DNA of 64,000 nucleotides from Candidatus Thiothrix sulfatifontis (GTDB lineage: Bacteria > Pseudomonadota > Gammaproteobacteria > Thiotrichales > Thiotrichaceae): the NCBI GenBank assembly GCA_022828425.1, contig CP094685.1, positions 2,480,001 to 2,544,000 on the forward strand. Reading direction: 5' to 3'. This document shows, piece by piece, positions 1 to 8,345 of the stretch (position 1 is the stretch's first letter; each line of letters starts with the position of its first letter). The notes beneath the pieces are model-generated. The model was not told where the DNA came from. It saw nothing but the letters and a program-made list of their open reading frames with translations, and searched no databases. The translations under genes and the position numbers were made by a program.

Positions 1-416
1 TTAACCCGATCAACCACGCCAACTCACCGCAAGCGGTGGCAACGTACAAGGTCGAGCCGTATGTGATTGCCGCCGACGTGTACGGCGTTGCCCCGCATAC
101 CGGACGTGGCGGCTGGACCTGGTATACCGGCTCGGCAAGCTGGATGTACCGGCTGATTACCGAATCGTTGCTGGGATTGCGGCGCGAAGGCGACAGTTTG
201 CGCTTTGAGCCGTGTTTACCACCAGAGTGGGCGGGATTCAAGATGCACTACCGTTATCGGGAAACCCTTTATTATATTGTGGTTTCGCAGTTAAATGCCC
301 AGGAAGGTAAAAATAACGTAACACTTGACGGTGTTAATCAGCTCAACGGCATTATTTTGTTGCTAGATGACCACATTAAACATGACGTTCAAGTTAAAAT
401 AGCGCGGGATTATTAA
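1..416 (+). CDS. GH94-type glycosyltransferase/phosphorylase (cyclic beta-1,2-glucan synthase-like), C-terminal part
   Basis: The gene runs in from the left edge; the frame is open from base 3. The visible C-terminus carries NPINHA, YKVEPYVIAADVY and GRGGWTWYTGSASWMYR, which are typical of the catalytic (alpha/alpha)6 barrel end of family GH94 enzymes, as found in the last domain of NdvB-type cyclic beta-1,2-glucan synthases and in cellobiose/chitobiose phosphorylases. The last 40 residues form the usual small beta-rich tail. Which of these enzymes it is cannot be decided from 138 residues. GTG at base 36 is an internal valine codon, not a start. Confidence 0.8.
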   Translation, partial: NPINHANSPQAVATYKVEPYVIAADVYGVAPHTGRGGWTWYTGSASWMYRLITESLLGLRREGDSLRFEPCLPPEWAGFKMHYRYRETLYYIVVSQLNAQEGKNNVTLDGVNQLNGIILLLDDHIKHDVQVKIARDY

Positions 417-580
417 TCCGTTATCGGTTTAAACAATCAGGTCTATTTTTATTGTTGATAAATCGCTGTTTTTAAAATCTATTTTGTGATTTACCTTGCT
501 ATATTAGTCAATGTAGCGCTTAATGAACCTATAGAGTTTTTAGAAAAAATTAATTCCATCACAGATAAAGGAGATATATT

Positions 581-871
581 ATGAGCACTCAAGAAAATTA
601 TAAACAAAAGATCGAAGGCGAGTTAGCCTTAGCCCAAGCCAAATTAGCCGAGTTTCAAGCGCGTGCAAAGATGGCTTCAGCCGATACCCGTATTAGCTAT
701 GACGAACACATGCATGACATGGAGAAGAAGTTTGACGTAGCCAAAGCGAAATTAAAAGAGTTTGGCGAAGCCAGTGATGGCGCATGGGAAAATATGAAAG
801 ATGGCGTAGAAAGCGCTTGGCATTCATTAAGCAATTCCGTTAAAGACGCTACGGCTAAATTCAAAGCTTAA
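581..871 (+). CDS. Small coiled-coil protein, sll1863-type stress response family
   Basis: A 96-residue, highly charged, cysteine-free protein predicted to be almost entirely helical. It has the spacing of the sll1863-like family: an amphipathic helix rich in Ala/Lys/Glu, an ISYDEHM segment near residue 45, a KLKEFGEAS stretch and a C-terminal AWENMKDGVESAW motif. A strong AAAGGAG ribosome site lies 8 bases before the ATG. It heads a run of small envelope and stress genes (CsbD-like, lipoproteins), which suggests a role in general or osmotic stress. The biochemical function is unknown; family assignment is by pattern memory. Confidence 0.6.
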   Translation: MSTQENYKQKIEGELALAQAKLAEFQARAKMASADTRISYDEHMHDMEKKFDVAKAKLKEFGEASDGAWENMKDGVESAWHSLSNSVKDATAKFKA

Positions 872-1020
872 CCCTGCTCTCTTTCCCCTTTCCAATCAGT
901 TTTGCTAACACACTAGCATTTTAGGGCAGTCTATTGACTTTACCTCCCCCAAAAGGTGGGCTGCCTTACTTTTTAACTCCTCCCAAATGAAGCCAAGATG
1001 CGCTTTAAAGGATCAATTTC

Positions 1021-1245
1021 ATGGATACCAACTATCTATCAGCTCATTGGCATCAAATCAAGGGCGCAGTACGCGAGCAGTTCGGCAAATTGACCGATGA
1101 TGATTTGCTTGAAGTCGGTGGCAAAATCGAAGTTCTCGTGGGCAAATTACAAGAATATTACGACATGAGCCTTGAAGAAGCAGAAGCCGCCGTCACTGGC
1201 TTAAAAATTGATGCCGAAGGCATGAAACTAGAAACCAATATTTAA
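1021..1245 (+). CDS. CsbD family stress protein
   Basis: 74 residues with the CsbD/UPF0337 hallmarks: HWHQIKGAVREQFGKLTDDDL near the start, then a GKIEVLVGKLQEYY segment. CsbD-like proteins are small, hydrophilic, general-stress-induced proteins of unknown mechanism (known of the family). The protein is slightly longer than the classical approximately 65-residue form and has an extra acidic C-terminal helix. An AAAGGA ribosome site precedes the ATG. It lies between a coiled-coil stress protein and a lipoprotein in the same direction. Confidence 0.85.
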   Translation: MDTNYLSAHWHQIKGAVREQFGKLTDDDLLEVGGKIEVLVGKLQEYYDMSLEEAEAAVTGLKIDAEGMKLETNI

Positions 1246-1262
1246 CACATACCGGAGTTTTT

Positions 1263-1550
1263 ATGAAAATCAATATTATGTTATTACCGTTATTACTCGC
1301 AGCAACATTGCTGGGCTGTGACAATAGCACTGAGCAGAAAGCGGCTGATGCTGCCCACAATGCAAATGAGACCATGAAAGACGCAGCGCATGACGCTAAC
1401 GAAAACATGAAAGATGCCGCAGATGCTGTAAAAGAAAAAGCCGAAGATGCTGCCGATGCGATGCAAGAGCAAATTGATAAGGCTAAAGCAGAACGCGCAA
1501 AGCAAGAAGCTGAAGATGCAATGAAAAAAGAAGAAGCCTTAAAAAAGTAA
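1263..1550 (+). CDS. Small lipoprotein with Ala/Lys/Glu heptad/11-mer repeats
   Basis: 95 residues. The N-terminus is a lipoprotein signal (MKINIMLLPLLLAATLLGC), with the LLGC lipobox placing the lipidated cysteine at residue 19. The mature part is a long amphipathic helix with degenerate repeats of the type ANETMKDAAHD / ANENMKDAADA / VKEKAEDAADA, similar in character to LEA-like or Lpp-like stress lipoproteins. It starts 17 bases after the CsbD gene with GGAG just upstream, so co-transcription is likely. No specific function can be assigned. Confidence 0.65.
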   Translation: MKINIMLLPLLLAATLLGCDNSTEQKAADAAHNANETMKDAAHDANENMKDAADAVKEKAEDAADAMQEQIDKAKAERAKQEAEDAMKKEEALKK

Positions 1551-1606
1551 AACCCTAAAGGATTTTCCTTAGTGCGTTTTAACGATTTTTTACGGATGTA
1601 AATACA

Positions 1607-2791
1607 ATGAAAACACAAATGCTAGCCTTCGCAGTTGCGTCTGCACTATTGAGTGTAACAGCGCCTGCGATAGCGGAAGACATCACTCTGTTTGATTACG
1701 AACAACCTACCAGCGCGTATGAAGATGCGTATGTTTCTGGGCGGTTGAATATCAATAGCGGCAATCAAGATCAAACCAGCCATGATTTGAATCTGGACAT
1801 GAATTATGAAAAGGTTTTCAGCTCTCCCGATCGCGATATAAAGCTCAACGGGGATTTGCAAGGCTCATCCAAACGCGGCCCGAATGCTGACGATGACACG
1901 CAAGAAAACTATTTGGGCACCGGCTCAGTAGGCATGAACAAATACTTCAAGCCCAATAGCAAAGGCGCTTTTTGGTATACTGATGGCGAAATCGGCATTA
2001 AAAAAGGTGCTGATGACCCACGTATTAAAGCAGGCGTCGGTGTAGGCTATGGTCGTGTCGTCAATGTGACACCGATGGCACAAGCCATTCGTTTAGTCGA
2101 AGCATTGACTGAGAAACAGCGCCTGACAGGTAGTTTAACTAAAGCAGAATATAACCAAGTTGCAAACATTATTGCACGCGAGAGTGAATACCGCACTAAA
2201 TACGGCGCAGTCGATTATCAGCAGAACTGGATGGCGGATATTGAAAAAGTTCTGCAAGCGACAGGTAAAACGGCAGGTGAACTTGGCGCCATCGGTATTC
2301 TCAGAGCACGTGATGTGTTGGTCAACGAACGCATTTCTACCCGCAAATACGGCTGGTTAGCCAAAGTGGGCGTTAGCGAGGTGTTTAAAGACTATGATGG
2401 CAGTGATACCAAACCGGCATTGGATGTGGGTGCGGAATACCATCACCCGTTGAATAATCAAACCCAGTTTTCCAATGAAGCATCAGCTTCTGCGATTTTG
2501 GAAGATAGCGACAGTAGCTATACTGCTAAAAATGCCATGAGTTTGACGCATGAATTAACTGACCGCGTGGATTGGTTAAATAGCTGGGCGATGAATTACG
2601 ATCACAATGATGTTACCAGCGCTGATACAACAACCAATGCGGTGAGTTCTACCTACCGTTATTATATTAGCAACAAACTGGCATTTGACACGGTAGCCGC
2701 ATTATCCAAAGTCAGTGATGATATTGCTGACAATGGTAATGATGAAATCGATAATTCATTGTTTATGGGTGTGACTTATCGCTTGAAATAA
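1607..2791 (+). CDS. Outer-membrane beta-barrel protein (DUF481-like), function unknown
   Basis: 394 residues with a clear Sec signal peptide cleaved after AIA (about residue 23). The mature protein alternates polar and hydrophobic residues in short strands (for example YVSGRLNINSG, KAGVGVGYGRVVN, WLAKVGVSEVF) and ends in a final strand LFMGVTYRLK, the arrangement of an outer-membrane barrel. A helical insert (about residues 160-240, VTPMAQAIRLVEALTEKQR...) interrupts the strands. Similar proteins are annotated as DUF481-like or hypothetical. It lies downstream of the lipoprotein gene in the envelope/stress gene run. Confidence 0.55.
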   Translation: MKTQMLAFAVASALLSVTAPAIAEDITLFDYEQPTSAYEDAYVSGRLNINSGNQDQTSHDLNLDMNYEKVFSSPDRDIKLNGDLQGSSKRGPNADDDTQENYLGTGSVGMNKYFKPNSKGAFWYTDGEIGIKKGADDPRIKAGVGVGYGRVVNVTPMAQAIRLVEALTEKQRLTGSLTKAEYNQVANIIARESEYRTKYGAVDYQQNWMADIEKVLQATGKTAGELGAIGILRARDVLVNERISTRKYGWLAKVGVSEVFKDYDGSDTKPALDVGAEYHHPLNNQTQFSNEASASAILEDSDSSYTAKNAMSLTHELTDRVDWLNSWAMNYDHNDVTSADTTTNAVSSTYRYYISNKLAFDTVAALSKVSDDIADNGNDEIDNSLFMGVTYRLK

Positions 2792-2849
2792 TATTGTTTG
2801 CTTAATTGATTTAACAGTTGCCCTTGTTTAAAGGGCACGGAGTATGACG

Positions 2850-3062
2850 ATGAAAATGTTACATTCATTAACGGCTAACGCAGTAATCTTTGCTGTTTTA
2901 CTAAGTTTAACAGCGTGTTCGGGGATGACCACCCGCGAGAAAAATACCGCTGTAGGCGCGGGCGTTGGTGCTGTTGCCGGTAGCGCCGTAACGGGTGGTT
3001 CGACTGCTGGAACCATCGGTGGTGCGGCGGTCGGTGGAATCATTGGTAACGGCGTGCGTTAA
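2850..3062 (+). CDS. OsmB-like glycine-zipper lipoprotein
   Basis: About 70 residues: a lipoprotein signal with lipobox LTAC, a short polar linker (SGMTTREKNTAVGAG), then a double glycine-zipper stretch rich in Gly/Ala (AGTIGGAAVGGIIGNGV). This layout matches osmotically inducible lipoprotein B (OsmB) of E. coli almost segment for segment. The upstream ATG at 2844 is only one base from GGAG, so the ATG at 2850 (spacing 7) is preferred. A gccctt/aagggc hairpin lies just upstream of the ribosome site (about 2819-2835) and may affect translation or terminate the preceding gene weakly. Confidence 0.7.
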   Translation: MKMLHSLTANAVIFAVLLSLTACSGMTTREKNTAVGAGVGAVAGSAVTGGSTAGTIGGAAVGGIIGNGVR

Positions 3063-3069
3063 TAAAAAG

Positions 3070-3285
3070 ATGATAATTTCACCTTTATTGGCTGCGCGAG
3101 CAGCCATTTTAATGGCTATATTATTCGGTATAGCGGCTTGTTCCACACTGCCTGAATCTGAACCAACTCAGGGTTGGAAACCGCCATCCACGTGTCCACT
3201 CAACTCCGGCTTCTTTGGAAATCAACCGGATAGCGAGTGCCTACTCAAGGAGCAACAAAATACTGTGCATGGATACATTGTTTAA
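3070..3285 (+). CDS. Small putative lipoprotein
   Basis: 71 residues from the ATG at 3070. A hydrophobic N-terminus (ILMAILFGIAAC) ends in a lipobox with Cys at about residue 23; the short mature part has two further cysteines (STCPLNSG, SECLLKE) that could form a disulfide in the periplasm. It overlaps the next gene by one base (TAATG), so it may be translationally coupled to the ABC exporter adaptor. No family recognised; the ribosome site is weak. It could also be a leader-like small ORF. Confidence 0.4.
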   Translation: MIISPLLAARAAILMAILFGIAACSTLPESEPTQGWKPPSTCPLNSGFFGNQPDSECLLKEQQNTVHGYIV

Positions 3286-4490
3286 TGAAACGCTTCTACC
3301 GCCCCGCCCTTGCGATCGCACTTGCACTGCTCATCAGTGGCTATTTCGCACAGAATCTACTCTTCGGCACGCCGGTTGAAGCGCAAACCGTCGTTAAAAG
3401 CGAATTGCGCCAAACCGTCGTTGCCAGCGGGCGCGTCACATGGCCGCAGCGCATTTCCGTCGCGGCAGAAATCACCGGGCGCGTCACTCACATTCCCGTC
3501 AAAGAAGGTCAAGCGGTCAAACGCGGCGATTTGCTCATCCAGCTTGCAGACAGCACTGAACGCGCCAGCCTCACCCAAGCCACCACCGCCGTAGCACTCG
3601 CCGAAGCCAAACTGCGTCAGCAACGCGAAGTCGCGCTACCTACCGCGCAAGAAGCACTGCGCCAAGCCCAAGCCGATGTCGAACAAACCCGCCAACAACT
3701 CACCCGCATCCGCTCGCTCAACAACCAGAAATACATCAGCAAAACCGAACTGGACACCGCCCAACGCAATCTGGATGTTGCCAACAGCAAACTGGAAGCA
3801 GCCCAATTACAAGTGCAAAGCAACCAGCCCAAAGGCAGCGATGCATTACTTGCCACCACCGCCTTAAATCAAGCACGCGCATCCTTGCAACTCACGCAAG
3901 TCAAGTTAGCGCAAACCACCATCCTCGCCCCCGCCGACGGCACGCTGATCAGCCGCAGCATTGAACCGGGCGATATTGCCACCGCTGGCAAAGCCTTCAT
4001 GGTGTTGGCAGCGCAAGGCGAAACCCAGATTGAAGTGCAAATCGACGAAAAAAACCTCGGCAAACTCGCCGTCGGACAAGTCGCGCTGAGTTCCGCCGAT
4101 GCCTTCCCGCAACAGCGTTTTAATGCCGAAGTTGCCTACATCAACCCCGGCGTGGATGCGACACGCGGCGCGGTAGAGGTGAAATTGCGGGTCAAAGAAC
4201 CGCCGGATTATTTGCGCCAAGACATGACCGTTTCAGTCGATATAGAAACTGCCAAAAAGCCGGATGCGCTGGTAATCCCCACGGGTGCGCTGCACGAACC
4301 CAGCAGCGATGCGCCGTGGGTGCTGGTGGTGCGCAATAACCGCACGGTAAAACAAACCGTCACGCTCGGCTTGCGCGGTGATGAAAACGTGGAAGTGTTA
4401 AACGGTCTGACCGCCGGTGAAGCGGTGATTCCGGCGAATTTAGCCCTGATCAAAGCCGATCAGCGGGTGCGGGTGACACTGCCGCCATGA
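3285..4490 (+). CDS. Periplasmic adaptor (membrane fusion protein) of a MacAB-type ABC exporter
   Basis: 401 residues. An N-terminal membrane anchor (about residues 5-22) is followed by a barrel-sandwich/lipoyl half (QTVVASGRVTWPQRISV..., GRVTHIPVKEGQAVKRGDLL), a long helical hairpin with Ala/Gln/Arg-rich coiled coil (about 85-185), the second lipoyl half (TILAPADGTLISRSIEPGD) and a beta-barrel domain. This is the HlyD/MacA domain order. It would link the inner-membrane ABC permease to an outer-membrane channel. The start overlaps the preceding stop (TAATG), and its own stop overlaps the permease start (ATGA), indicating one operon of adaptor-permease-ATPase. Confidence 0.85.
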   Translation: MKRFYRPALAIALALLISGYFAQNLLFGTPVEAQTVVKSELRQTVVASGRVTWPQRISVAAEITGRVTHIPVKEGQAVKRGDLLIQLADSTERASLTQATTAVALAEAKLRQQREVALPTAQEALRQAQADVEQTRQQLTRIRSLNNQKYISKTELDTAQRNLDVANSKLEAAQLQVQSNQPKGSDALLATTALNQARASLQLTQVKLAQTTILAPADGTLISRSIEPGDIATAGKAFMVLAAQGETQIEVQIDEKNLGKLAVGQVALSSADAFPQQRFNAEVAYINPGVDATRGAVEVKLRVKEPPDYLRQDMTVSVDIETAKKPDALVIPTGALHEPSSDAPWVLVVRNNRTVKQTVTLGLRGDENVEVLNGLTAGEAVIPANLALIKADQRVRVTLPP

Positions 4491-5713
4491 ATTCAGCCAT
4501 GCCCTTTGAATGGATTTTAGCGATTCGCTTCATGCGTCAAGCACGAATGCAAACCTTGCTGATCATGGCGGGTGTGGCGCTCGGCGTGTCGGTAATTGTG
4601 TTTATTTCTGCCTTGATCAGCGGGCTGCAAAGCAATTTGTTCAAACGTACCTTGGATTTTCAAGCGCAAATCGTGATTCTGCCGCCCAAAGAAGTGTCGC
4701 GTCCTCTCCACAAACCGGACGGTGGAATGCTTGCCACGCTGGTGCAACCACGGGCGCAACGCTTGCAGTCGGTCGATCAATGGCAAACCGTCCTCGCGCA
4801 AGTCGCCAAAATGGATGGGGTGAGCATCGTTGCTCCGGTGGTATCAGGTGCGGGTTTTATCGTGCGCGGCGAAGCTAACAAAGCCGTCGGCTTGACCGGC
4901 ATTGAGCCAGAAACCTACCTGCAACTCATCGCCCTCAACAGTAAAATCATCGCAGGCACAGCCAATATCACCGGCACGGATATGCTGATCGGCTTGGATT
5001 TGGCGAAAGATTTGGGCGTGTGGACAGGCGATAAACTCAATCTGCAAACCGCATCCGGCGGCACGGCAACCTTGAGCATTCGCGGCATTTTCGATTACGG
5101 CAATAGCGAGTTAAATTTACGTTCGGTGTACGTCGCGCTGCGCACTGCGCAAAGCCTGCTCGATTTAGCGGGCGGTGTGACCAGCATCGGCGTGAATCTG
5201 GACGCGCCATTTACTGCCGAAACCGTGGCGCAAACCATTCAGGCGCAAACCGGCTTGAAAGTTGACAGTTGGATTGCCACCAACTCCCAGTTTTTCAGCG
5301 CGTTGGAAGCACAATCCATGTCCAACACCGTGATCCGCTTTTTCGTCGGACTGACTGCCGCGTTGGGCATTGCCAGCGTGTTGGTAGTGTCGGTGGTGCA
5401 AAAATCCAAAGCGATTGGCATCTTGCGGGCGACGGGTACATCGCGGCAACAGATCCTGCGGCTGTTTTTGCTGCAAGGCGCGTTGACGGGTTTGATCGGT
5501 TCGCTGTTGGGTGCGCTGGGGGGTTGGCTGTTTTTAAATGCGTGGCGCAATATCGCTATTAACGCCGATGGCACGCAGCTTTTCCCCATTACGTTTGATC
5601 CAATGTTACTTGTGTACGCAGCCGTGGGCGCAACGCTGGTGGGGATACTCGCTGCCTTGTTCCCTGCCCTGCAAGCAGCGCGGCTTGACCCAGCGGTGGC
5701 GATTCGTGGCTGA
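4487..5713 (+). CDS. ABC transporter permease, MacB/LolC (FtsX-like) family
   Basis: 408 residues: an N-terminal membrane helix (about 22-45, LLIMAGVALGVSVIVFISALI), a large periplasmic MacB_PCD-like domain (about 50-270), then three helices in an FtsX domain (FFVGLTAALGIASVLVVSVV; GALTGLIGSLLGALGGWLF; LLVYAAVGATLVGILAALFP). The signature KSKAIGILRATGTSRQQIL between helices 2 and 3 is typical of FtsX permeases. No ATPase domain is fused; that is supplied by the next gene. It acts with the adjacent adaptor and ATPase in mechanotransmission-type export or lipoprotein handling; the substrate is unknown. Confidence 0.85.
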   Translation: MNSAMPFEWILAIRFMRQARMQTLLIMAGVALGVSVIVFISALISGLQSNLFKRTLDFQAQIVILPPKEVSRPLHKPDGGMLATLVQPRAQRLQSVDQWQTVLAQVAKMDGVSIVAPVVSGAGFIVRGEANKAVGLTGIEPETYLQLIALNSKIIAGTANITGTDMLIGLDLAKDLGVWTGDKLNLQTASGGTATLSIRGIFDYGNSELNLRSVYVALRTAQSLLDLAGGVTSIGVNLDAPFTAETVAQTIQAQTGLKVDSWIATNSQFFSALEAQSMSNTVIRFFVGLTAALGIASVLVVSVVQKSKAIGILRATGTSRQQILRLFLLQGALTGLIGSLLGALGGWLFLNAWRNIAINADGTQLFPITFDPMLLVYAAVGATLVGILAALFPALQAARLDPAVAIRG

Positions 5714-6422
5714 CTTTAACGCCATTACCCTGCAACTCAAGGGCATCCGCAAAGCCTACAACGTGGGTTTGCCTGCGGAAACCGAAGTGCTGCACGGGCT
5801 GGATTTAACCCTTGCACGCGGCGAATTCGTGGCACTGATTGGTCCGTCCGGTTCGGGCAAAAGTACCTTGCTGAACCTGATTGGCTTGCTCGACAAACCG
5901 ACGGCGGGTGAATTGTTGATTACGGGGCAACCGACGACGCAATTGCAGGATCGGGAACTGACGCTGCTGCGTGCCAAGGCTATCGGTTTTGTGTTCCAGT
6001 TCCACAATTTACTGCCCGAATTTACCGCGCTGGAAAATGTGATGTTGCCGTTGCTGGCGGCAAGGGGTCGCCCCGATGAAGCGATGCGTTTACGTGCTGC
6101 CGAATTGATTGAGCAAGTGGGGCTGGCCAGTGTTGGCAAGCACATGAGCAATGATTTATCCGGTGGGCAACAACAGCGCGTTGCCATTGCCCGCGCTTTA
6201 GTGATGCAACCCGCGCTGGTGCTGGCGGACGAACCAACCGGCAACCTCGATACCAAAGCCGCCGACAATGTGTTTGATTTGCTGCGCCGTGTGAATGAAG
6301 CCAGCGATACCAGCTTTTTAATCGTCACCCACGACCCGCGTTTGGCGCAACGGTGTGACCGCATTATTGAACTGGTGGACGGGCACATTGATTCGGATAA
6401 AGCCAATGCTCGCGCACGTTAG
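5706..6422 (+). CDS. ABC transporter ATP-binding protein (MacB/LolD type)
   Basis: 238 residues from the GTG at 5706, which overlaps the permease stop by 8 bases; earlier in-frame starts would lie inside the permease. Motifs in order: Walker A GPSGSGKST, Q-loop FVFQFHNLLPEF, ABC signature LSGGQQQRVAIARAL, Walker B LVLADEPTGNLD, H-loop IVTHDPRLA. The sequence type is that of LolD/MacB/FtsE ATPases, which power substrate extrusion from the periplasmic side rather than classic import. The 3' end overlaps the end of the convergent AAA/PD-(D/E)XK gene by 4 bases. Confidence 0.9.
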   Translation: MADFNAITLQLKGIRKAYNVGLPAETEVLHGLDLTLARGEFVALIGPSGSGKSTLLNLIGLLDKPTAGELLITGQPTTQLQDRELTLLRAKAIGFVFQFHNLLPEFTALENVMLPLLAARGRPDEAMRLRAAELIEQVGLASVGKHMSNDLSGGQQQRVAIARALVMQPALVLADEPTGNLDTKAADNVFDLLRRVNEASDTSFLIVTHDPRLAQRCDRIIELVDGHIDSDKANARAR

Positions 6423-8206
6423 CACGCTTCCCACAACACCCGCTCAAACCCCAGTGCCACCACCGCCAAACAGTGCAAACGCTCAGGTTGCTGGTATTTG
6501 GTTTCCAATGCTTGGCGGTAATCCCGCAACTGGGTCAATGCCGCCTGCATCGCTGTTTGCACCACCGGCAACGCTGCCAACGTTTCGCGTGATTGACCGC
6601 GCACTTGTTCTGCCGTGAGTTTGGCATCTGCCAGCGACACGTATTTGAATTCCAGCACGATGTCTTTCAGCAGTGGAAAACGCCGCATATTCGGGCGGAT
6701 GATCATCAGCAGGTCAGAATAACGCCGCTGAATCACCGCTTCCGAATCCATAATGTAATACAAATCGTTGAACAGCAGCGTCATGAAGGCGGTTTTCACT
6801 GTGAGTTCGTTACTCCAGCGGTAATCACGGTTGCTGAATACAGCAAAATATTTGTTCTCAACGAATTCGACCACGGGTTGCAAATCAGCCGTCTGGTAGA
6901 AGTTTTCTGCCAAGTGTTGTGCGGTTTGCTGGTCTTCAAAGCGCGGCAAGGTTTGTTCTTTGAGTTGCTCAACGTACACGCCACGGATCACCAAATTGGG
7001 GATTGCCAGCACCAGCCGCCCCATGCCATCCACGTCCGCTATGGTCAGCACGCCAAAAAAATACAGCAGGGAGAGCATGTAGGTCGGGTCGTGTTGCACC
7101 CGTTGCAATTGCTCTACCCCGAAACGGGTTTCCAATTGCCGCAGGGGGGTGGTGCAGGTTTCATCCAAAATTTGGTCAATCACTGCCGCGCCTGCTGGCA
7201 GGTTGGCAATGTAGCGGATGCGCCCCGCATCCATCGCCAGATTGCCGTCGAGCATTTGGCGCGGCATATCGCCGTTCTGCTGGTAATGGCGCAAAAAGTA
7301 AAAGCTCAAGGTAGGGTTATACACCAGCGGCAACGTCAACACTTCGCAAAAACGGTAGCCGTTATAGAATCGCCGCATCACATCCAGAATACCCGCAACT
7401 TTACAAGTATCCTGCTGATGGGCTTGCAGAATTTGCTGCAATAACAACGTCAGTTCGTCTTGCGTCACCCCACACAAGGCATTGAAACGCTCATCCAAAT
7501 AAATGCTGGTGGCGACATTGTAGCCGCTGGTCATATCGCTCAACACTACAGGGGAAACGCCCGTAATGAATACCCGCGAAATTTTGCCCTCGGACGCACT
7601 CGCCTTGATCACTTTGAACAAGGTTTTCAACACGCCCTCACCTTCCAGCAAGTCGTGGTAACGTACCCGATCACGTGGGTCACTGGTGAGGATTTCATTG
7701 GCAAAATTGTCGTATTCGTCAATCAGCAGGTAGACGGTATGCCCGCTGTTTTTGACTACGCCTGCCAAGGATTCAAAGGAAGCAATCGCATTGTGAGGCA
7801 AAACCGTTACCGCAGAGGTCAGGGTATGGCGGTACTTTTCCACAAACTCCTCAATCGCCACGTTGATATGCTCAAACAAATTGCGCTTAATCTGTTCAAT
7901 ATCACCCTGCCCCGACACTTTGGAAAAATCCCAACGCAGGATCAGGTACTGGTTGCGTTCGGCGGTAGGATTTTTGCCGATGGCAAGATCGCCAAATAGC
8001 GCGGGAAATTCATCTGCCGTGTGACGGTCGTAGTAATTCGCCAGCGTTGACAACAGCAGGGATTTCCCGAACCGACGCGGGCGCAAGAACACCAACTGAT
8101 CCCCAGCGGCTTCTATCGCGGGAATGTGCGCGGTGCGGTCAAAGTACAACATGCCTTGGGAGCGAATACGCTGGAAATCACTGATACCGTAGGGAAACTG
8201 GATCAT
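6419..8206 (-). CDS. AAA-ATPase-like / PD-(D/E)XK nuclease-like protein (DUF1703 type)
   Basis: 595 residues. The N-terminus has the family signature IPYGIS-like (FPYGISDFQRI), then FDRTAHI and LRPRRFGKSLLLS, a P-loop of the AAA-ATPase-like (PF09820) group, with a Walker B-like VYLLIDEYDNFAN near residue 150. The C-terminal half contains the degenerate PD-(D/E)XK part (PLLKDIVLEFKYV near residue 515). Such proteins occur in many copies in some sulfur bacteria and Bacteroidetes; the function is unknown, with a nucleic-acid or defence role inferred. A paralog lies at 24275-25963. It stands alone, convergent with the ABC operon. Confidence 0.8.
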   Translation of the reverse strand: MIQFPYGISDFQRIRSQGMLYFDRTAHIPAIEAAGDQLVFLRPRRFGKSLLLSTLANYYDRHTADEFPALFGDLAIGKNPTAERNQYLILRWDFSKVSGQGDIEQIKRNLFEHINVAIEEFVEKYRHTLTSAVTVLPHNAIASFESLAGVVKNSGHTVYLLIDEYDNFANEILTSDPRDRVRYHDLLEGEGVLKTLFKVIKASASEGKISRVFITGVSPVVLSDMTSGYNVATSIYLDERFNALCGVTQDELTLLLQQILQAHQQDTCKVAGILDVMRRFYNGYRFCEVLTLPLVYNPTLSFYFLRHYQQNGDMPRQMLDGNLAMDAGRIRYIANLPAGAAVIDQILDETCTTPLRQLETRFGVEQLQRVQHDPTYMLSLLYFFGVLTIADVDGMGRLVLAIPNLVIRGVYVEQLKEQTLPRFEDQQTAQHLAENFYQTADLQPVVEFVENKYFAVFSNRDYRWSNELTVKTAFMTLLFNDLYYIMDSEAVIQRRYSDLLMIIRPNMRRFPLLKDIVLEFKYVSLADAKLTAEQVRGQSRETLAALPVVQTAMQAALTQLRDYRQALETKYQQPERLHCLAVVALGFERVLWEAC

Positions 8207-8345
8207 AGGGCTGCAACATTTAGGTTGATATATGTGGCTAGTTTAGCATGAGCAAGCACAAGGCACGATTGATACGCTTGCAAAAGCACAAAACTTAATA
8301 ACTTATTGATTTCCATATATCACCCGACAGGTGTATAACAAGACT

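Noticed and set aside
3237-3284. Upstream extension of the ABC adaptor gene from 3237
   Set aside because: It overlaps the preceding lipoprotein frame and adds residues before a normal membrane anchor; ATG 3285 is better.
8331-8345. GTG start of the P-type ATPase at 8331
   Set aside because: The ATG at 8346 gives the expected N-terminus; neither has a strong ribosome site, so this is a preference only.
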